DNA from: Secundilactobacillus kimchicus JCM 15530
GTDB taxonomy: Bacteria > Bacillota > Bacilli > Lactobacillales > Lactobacillaceae
NCBI RefSeq assembly: GCF_001433995.1
Contig: NZ_AZCX01000013.1
Span: forward strand, 1 to 61,195
Direction of reading: 5' to 3'
Length of the DNA stretch: 61,195 nucleotides
Shown: in pieces, positions 55,009-61,195 of the stretch
Layout: the number at the start of each line of letters is the position of its first letter
Position numbering within the stretch: the stretch's first letter is position 1
Made by a program: the position numbers and the translations under genes
The notes under the pieces: generated by a model
The model's database searches: none
Told to the model about the DNA's origin: nothing
What the model saw: only the letters and a program-made list of their open reading frames with translations

Positions 55009-57126
55009 ATGAACAATCGGAGAAATGGACTTTTTCGCAACAGTCTATTTTATATTGTGCTCTTTTTGTTAATCATGGGGGTTTTCTACTTCTTCCAAGG
55101 CAACAATTCGAGTTCACAATCAAAGGAAATTCAATCAAGCGAGTTTGTCTCAGACTTGAAGAACGATAAGATTAAGGACTTTTCAGTTCAGCCAAGTAAC
55201 GGCGTCTACAAAATTACTGGGTCTTATCGTCAAGCACAGAAGACAACAACGACGAGTGGGTTGATTCCGGGCAATAAGACGACGTCGGAGGTTAAAAACT
55301 TCTCGACGATGGTCTTACAGAACAACTCAACTGTCAGCGAGATTACCAAGTTCGCACAGGCGAATGACATTAAGATGAACACCAAAGCAGAGGAATCAAG
55401 CGGCTTTTGGTTAAACATTTTAGTCTACGTCTTGCCACTTGTTTTGTTAGTGTTCTTCTTCTACATGATGATGGGTCAAGCTGGCCAAGGTGGCGGTAAT
55501 GGCCGAGTGATGAACTTTGGTAAATCCAAAGCGAAACCAGCGGATAGCAAGGAAAACAAAATTCGGTTCTCCGATGTTGCTGGTGAGGAAGAAGAAAAAC
55601 AAGAACTTGTGGAAGTTGTCGAGTTTTTGAAGGATCCTAGGAAGTTTATTTCCTTAGGGGCCCGGATACCGTCGGGGGTTCTGCTTGAGGGGCCTCCAGG
55701 AACTGGTAAAACTCTGTTGGCTAAAGCCGTTGCGGGTGAAGCCGGGGTTCCATTCTTCTCAATTTCTGGTTCGGACTTCGTTGAAATGTTTGTCGGGGTT
55801 GGTGCTAGCCGGGTTCGTGACCTGTTTGAACAAGCTAAAAAGAACGCCCCTTCAATCATCTTTATTGATGAAATCGATGCAGTTGGTCGCCAACGTGGCG
55901 CTGGCATGGGCGGTGGCCACGACGAGCGGGAACAAACTTTGAACCAATTGTTGGTCGAAATGGACGGATTTACGGGGAATGAAGGGGTCATAGTGATGGC
56001 CGCTACGAACCGATCTGATGTTTTGGATCCCGCACTGTTACGGGCTGGTCGATTTGACCGAAAGATCTTGGTTGGTCGCCCTGACGTGAATGGCCGTGAA
56101 GCCATCTTGAAAGTGCATGCTAAAAACAAGCCATTGGCCAACGATGTTGACCTAAGAGAAATTGCGAAACAGACGCCCGGGTTCGTTGGGGCTGATTTGG
56201 AAAACTTGCTAAACGAAGCGGCGTTATTGGCTGCTCGTCGAAACAAGACCCAAGTTGATGCGACCGATTTGGATGAAGCTGAGGACCGGGTCATTGCCGG
56301 ACCAGCTAAGCGAAATCGTGTTATCAGTAAAACTGAACGGGAAACCGTTGCCTACCACGAAGCCGGTCATACGGTCGTGGGGCTGGTCTTAAATGACGCT
56401 CGGGTTGTCCACAAGGTGACAATTGTTCCTCGTGGCCGTGCTGGCGGTTATGCGATTATGTTACCGCGTGAGGACCAAATGCTCATGAGCAAGAAGGACG
56501 CTATGGAACAGATCGCTGGTTTAATGGGTGGTCGGACTGCCGAAGAAATCGTCTTCGATTCGGAATCTTCAGGCGCCTCTAATGACTTTGAACAGGCGAC
56601 TCAGATTGCTCGCGCTATGGTAACCCAGTACGGGATGAGTGACGAGATTGGGACAGTTGCCCTTGAAAGTGCCGGTAGCCAACCGTTTGCAGGCGCTGCT
56701 TACGGTCAAGGCCCAGCTTTCTCTGAAGCCACTGCGGCTAAAATTGATGACGAGGTTCGGCGAATTATCAATGAAGCTCACGACACAGCGCGTCAGATTA
56801 TCTCTGAGCACCGCGATAAACATCAGTTGATTGCAGAAGCACTCTTGAAGTATGAAACACTCGATGAAAAGCAAATTCTAAGTTTGTGGGAAACTGGCGA
56901 GATGCCATCCGATGACAAGGAAAATGAATTTCCGAGCGAAAAAGCCGCCACGTTTGAGGAATCAAAGCGTGAGTTGGAACGCCGTGAGGCTGAACGACAA
57001 CGGCAGATGACCTCAAAAGATGACGATCAGACGCCATCATCAGATGCCTCGGATGAAGCTGAGACACCGGATGATACGGATGACAGTTCGCATTTTGATG
57101 ATAGTAATCCGTTTGGTCGACCTTAA
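55009..57126 (+). CDS. ftsH: ATP-dependent zinc metalloprotease FtsH
   Basis: The 705-residue membrane protease degrades misfolded membrane and regulatory proteins. Domains in order: TM1 (about 11-30), extracytoplasmic domain, TM2 (about 120-145), AAA ATPase with Walker A GPPGTGKT (228-235) and arginine finger, and an M41 protease domain with HEAGH at 450-454. The C-terminal tail is acidic. ATG follows AAGGAGG. A CtsR box lies upstream. Confidence 0.98.
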
Positions 57127-57131
57127 CGACT

Positions 57132-57163
57132 AAAAAGTGTGAGTGCGAGCTCACACTTTTTTT
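57132..57163 (+). terminator. Terminator of ftsH
   Basis: A 12-bp stem AAAAAGTGTGAG/CTCACACTTTTT with 6-base loop. Confidence 0.93.
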
Positions 57164-57208
57164 CTGCCAATAGCCAAGTAGCATCCAGGCTGTTGGCGTC
57201 AATTTTTG

Positions 57209-57217
57209 TGGTATGAT
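57209..57217 (+). promoter_or_regulatory. Extended -10 promoter of hslO
   Basis: TGGTATGAT: extended -10; no convincing -35. Confidence 0.5.
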
Positions 57218-57259
57218 GTCAGACGGACTTGAGACGATTTAAATAAAGGAGAAACTTGA

Positions 57260-58150
57260 ATGGCTGATTATTTAATAAAAAGTGTCGTAGACGATGGACA
57301 ATTTCGAGCATATGCCGTTGATGCGACTGCCTTAGTTGGTGAGGCCCAACAGCGACATGATACCTGGCCGGCTGCTTCTGCGGCTCTCGGGCGGTCACTA
57401 GTGGCCACGTTACTTTTATCAGAATCCGTAATGAAGGGTGACGAAAAACTGACGGTTCGTATTAACGGGGGTGGTCCAGTCGGAGGACTTGTTGTGGATG
57501 GTAACGCCAAGGGCACGGTGAAGGGATACATTCAAAACCCCCACGTCAACTTACCACTGAATCCCAACCATAAGATTGATGTCGGCAAGGCAGTCGGTCG
57601 AGACGGCTTTTTGGCAGTGACCAAGGATTCGGGCATTGGAGAACCGTACACTGGTCAAGTTGCCCTCGCGTCTGGCGAAATTGGCGACGATTTCACCTAT
57701 TATTTGGCGCAGTCTGAACAAATTCCTTCAGCCGTGGGCGTCTCGGTATTTGTGAATGAAGATAATAGCATTCAGGTGGCTGGTGGTTTTTTGGTTCAAG
57801 TGATGCCGGGCGCATCAGATGAGGCGGTTGGCCAACTCGAACAACGGCTAAAAGAAATGCCAATGGTGTCCGAACTCTTATTAGCTGGCCAAAAGCCCGA
57901 AGATATGTTAAACCTGCTATTTGGTCACGACCGCGTTAAGGTCTTAGAAAAGGTACCGGTTAAATTTGAATGTGATTGCTCGAAGAAAAAATTTGCCAAG
58001 GCCTTAGCTAGCATTCCCGTTTCCCAGTTAACGGAATTGATTGAGCAGGACCATCACGCTGAAACGGTTTGTCGGTTTTGTGGTAACAAGTATCAGTTTA
58101 GCGAAGAGGAACTTCGCGGTATTCTAGAAAGTGCAACTGGCGAAGCCTAA
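57260..58150 (+). CDS. hslO: Redox-regulated chaperone Hsp33
   Basis: The 296-residue chaperone is activated by disulfide formation. The C-terminal zinc switch C-x-C...C-x2-C is visible as FECDCSKKKF (about 235-244) and CRFCGNKY (about 273-280). The N-terminal core is complete. ATG follows AAAGGAGAA. The ftsH-hslO-dus-lysS order is as in Bacillus. Confidence 0.97.
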   Translation: MADYLIKSVVDDGQFRAYAVDATALVGEAQQRHDTWPAASAALGRSLVATLLLSESVMKGDEKLTVRINGGGPVGGLVVDGNAKGTVKGYIQNPHVNLPLNPNHKIDVGKAVGRDGFLAVTKDSGIGEPYTGQVALASGEIGDDFTYYLAQSEQIPSAVGVSVFVNEDNSIQVAGGFLVQVMPGASDEAVGQLEQRLKEMPMVSELLLAGQKPEDMLNLLFGHDRVKVLEKVPVKFECDCSKKKFAKALASIPVSQLTELIEQDHHAETVCRFCGNKYQFSEEELRGILESATGEA

Positions 58151-58176
58151 CATGAGTGGGATTTTTTTCGAGGATG

Positions 58177-58185
58177 TGCTATTAT
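58177..58185 (+). promoter_or_regulatory. Extended -10 promoter of dus
   Basis: TGCTATTAT, 59 bases before the start codon. Confidence 0.5.
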
Positions 58186-58244
58186 TACTATCGCAGTTTG
58201 TGAAATGAGTCGAACAAAAATTTAGGTTAGGATGAGGTGATCAG

Positions 58245-59240
58245 ATGGAATGGCAAATTGGCGACGTTAAAATTGACAACCAAGTTGTTGTTGCGCCGAT
58301 GGCAGGGGTAACTAACTCCGCGTTTCGCATGATCTGTAAGGAGTTTGGGGCCGGGTTAGTCGTTTGTGAAATGATTTCTGACCGCGGCATTATGTACCAC
58401 AATCAAAAAACGCTCGACATGATGTTTGTTGATGCTAGTGAGCATCCAATGAGTATTCAAATTTTTGGTGGCACTAAGGAAACATTAGTTAATGCAGCAA
58501 AGTTTGTGGACCAAAATACGGCCGCTGACATCATTGATATCAACATGGGCTGCCCGGTTAATAAAGTTGTCAAGACGGATGCCGGGGCAAAATGGCTCCT
58601 TGATCCAAATAAAGTTTACGAAATGGTCTCATACGTTACCGACGCAGTGAAGAAGCCTGTAACCGTTAAAATGCGGATTGGTTGGGATGATCAACACGTT
58701 TTTGCGGTAGAAAACGCATTAGCTGCTGAACGGGCAGGGGCATCTGCACTGGCCATGCACGGTCGGACGAGAAAACAAATGTATCAGGGCCAGGCTGACT
58801 GGGACATTTTAAAACAAGTCGCCAGTGAACTGACGATTCCGTTTATGGGGAATGGTGACGTTAAAACCCCAGAGGATGCCAAGCGGATGATCGATGACGT
58901 TGGCGCAGATGCCGTCATGATTGGTCGGGCTGCTATGGGAAACCCGTGGATGTTAAAGCAAACCCAGCATTATCTTGAAACCGGCGAACTGATTGAGGAA
59001 CCAACGCCGGTTCAAAAAATTAACACTGCGAAGGAACATTTACACCGACTCGTCGAATTAAAGGGCGAAAATGTTGGTCCCCGAGAGTTCCGTGGCCAGG
59101 CTGCGTACTATCTCAAAGGGATCTCTCACTCGGCGCGGGCGAAAGCAGCACTGAATAGTGCTGATACGGAACAGGAAATGATTGATATTTTCGATGGCTT
59201 TTTAGATAAGTTATCAGCCCAACCAGTGAGTGGTCGTTAG
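58245..59240 (+). CDS. dus: tRNA-dihydrouridine synthase (DusB type)
   Basis: The 331-residue FMN enzyme reduces uridine to dihydrouridine in tRNA D-loops. Motifs are VAPMAGVTNSAFR near the N-terminus, NMGCPVNKVVKTDAGA with the catalytic Cys, and MHGRTRKQMYQG. ATG follows ATGAGGTGATC. Downstream is its own terminator and then lysS. Confidence 0.95.
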   Translation: MEWQIGDVKIDNQVVVAPMAGVTNSAFRMICKEFGAGLVVCEMISDRGIMYHNQKTLDMMFVDASEHPMSIQIFGGTKETLVNAAKFVDQNTAADIIDINMGCPVNKVVKTDAGAKWLLDPNKVYEMVSYVTDAVKKPVTVKMRIGWDDQHVFAVENALAAERAGASALAMHGRTRKQMYQGQADWDILKQVASELTIPFMGNGDVKTPEDAKRMIDDVGADAVMIGRAAMGNPWMLKQTQHYLETGELIEEPTPVQKINTAKEHLHRLVELKGENVGPREFRGQAAYYLKGISHSARAKAALNSADTEQEMIDIFDGFLDKLSAQPVSGR

Positions 59241-59251
59241 AATTTATTTTT

Positions 59252-59282
59252 AAAAGCAAGCGTAATTGAGCTTGCTTTTTTT
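59252..59282 (+). terminator. Terminator of dus
   Basis: A 10-bp stem AAAAGCAAGC/GCTTGCTTTT with 8-base loop and T run. Confidence 0.9.
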
Positions 59283-59303
59283 AGTGAGAGTTGTCATGAT
59301 TGA

Positions 59304-60830
<1,527 letters not shown>

Positions 60831-60865
60831 TTGCTTTAATAACGTGATGATTTTGAAATAAGAAG

Positions 60866-60898
60866 AAGTCCGTTTGACTCAGTCGAACGGGCTTTTTT
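60866..60898 (+). terminator. Terminator of lysS
   Basis: A 12-bp stem AAGTCCGTTTGA/TCGAACGGGCTT, 5-base loop and T run. Confidence 0.92.
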
Positions 60899-61026
60899 GT
60901 TTGCCCACTGGGCTAGGGCTTATAGATTTGAAAGACAAATAGTGGATGCTATTCAATAAAATAGCGTGTCTGGGCGGTCAATTCAACGGGATTAGTGATA
61001 TTTATTCGAAAAGTTTCACTTTACTG

Positions 61027-61055
61027 TTGACCAGCTAACGTTTTCTTGATATGAT
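61027..61055 (+). promoter_or_regulatory. rRNA operon promoter P1
   Basis: TTGACC (61027-61032), 17 bases and TATGAT (61050-61055). The preceding stretch from the lysS terminator to here (about 60900-61026) is AT-rich and I see no gene in it; it may include UP elements. Confidence 0.8.
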
Positions 61056-61121
61056 ATTTCACGTTGCTTAAGACAAAACCAACGGCATGAATGATTATTC
61101 AAAAAGGTTCATAAATAGCCG

Positions 61122-61150
61122 TTGACTTTGCTTGAACGATGTGGTAAATT
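61122..61150 (+). promoter_or_regulatory. rRNA operon promoter P2 and start of the 16S leader
   Basis: TTGACT (61122-61127), 17 bases and TAAATT (61145-61150); an alternative reading is TTGCTT (61128) with TATAAT at 61150-61155. The window then ends with CTTTGAAAAC, typical of the leader that precedes 16S rRNA in lactobacilli. Confidence 0.75.
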
Positions 61151-61195
61151 ATAATAGTTGTCAAGAAGACAGCTAATCAGTAGACCTTTGAAAAC

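Noticed and set aside
55476-56294. Long open frame (272 codons) antisense to ftsH
   Set aside because: Lies wholly inside the conserved AAA domain of ftsH on the opposite strand, Ser/Pro-rich composition typical of a shadow frame, no SD.

Overview
The window looks like the chromosome of a lactic acid bacterium of the family Lactobacillaceae. It carries an L-lactate dehydrogenase on the Lactiplantibacillus model, a class II (mevalonate pathway) HMG-CoA reductase, T-box control, RNA polymerase delta with a long acidic tail, and frequent TTG/GTG starts behind strong Shine-Dalgarno (SD) sequences. Genus-level placement is not possible by eye; the plantarum-like and Secundilactobacillus/Levilactobacillus-like groups are all plausible.

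Layout. The left edge is the last bases of a 5S rRNA with its terminator, then tRNA-Thr(GGT) and tRNA-Leu(CAA). The right edge (60.9-61.2 kb) holds tandem promoters and the leader of the next rRNA operon, so the window spans the interval between two co-directional rrn operons. From left to right: nudix and helD (minus strand); a T-box-controlled trpS; a tight run ppx - mvaA - HEXXH protein - sir2 - TMEM175 channel - small membrane protein - DUF72; then metG - tatD - rnmV - rsmA - veg - ispE - hydrolase - zinc ABC transporter - purR - glmU - prs. Next come an SDR dehydrogenase, a minus-strand group (HAD, HD and lipoyl-pathway genes), DUF1934 - rpoE - pyrG - murA - rpmE2, an MFS exporter, sortase A, a tyrosine phosphatase, an unknown protein, murF - cshA - acpS - alr - mazEF, a c-di-AMP-binding CBS protein, an SGNH esterase-like protein, an L,D-transpeptidase and ldh. 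The last part is pth - mfd - flippase - rqcP - divIC - cvfD - tilS - hpt - ftsH - hslO - dus - lysS.

This is mostly core genome. From memory, metG to prs and pth to lysS follow the Bacillus subtilis order with sporulation genes removed. In B. subtilis those two blocks are joined; here about 23 kb lies between prs and pth, built partly from two other Bacillus-like blocks (rpoE-pyrG-murA-rpmE and murF-cshA-acpS-alr-mazEF). I see no prophage, transposon, integron or CRISPR array.

The most interesting content is regulatory and at residue level. It includes a MurA with Asp in place of the catalytic Cys, a pyrG leader with GGGC start and attenuator, and a T-box with a TGG specifier. There are also a Zur-like box followed by a terminator-like hairpin before znuC, a PurBox in the purR promoter, a CtsR box at ftsH, a cre-like site at ldh, a possible L31 leader, and an inverted repeat around a veg promoter. 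Two conserved-looking proteins of unknown function (6932-7915 with HELLH, and 34842-35630 before murF) are the best candidates for new biology.
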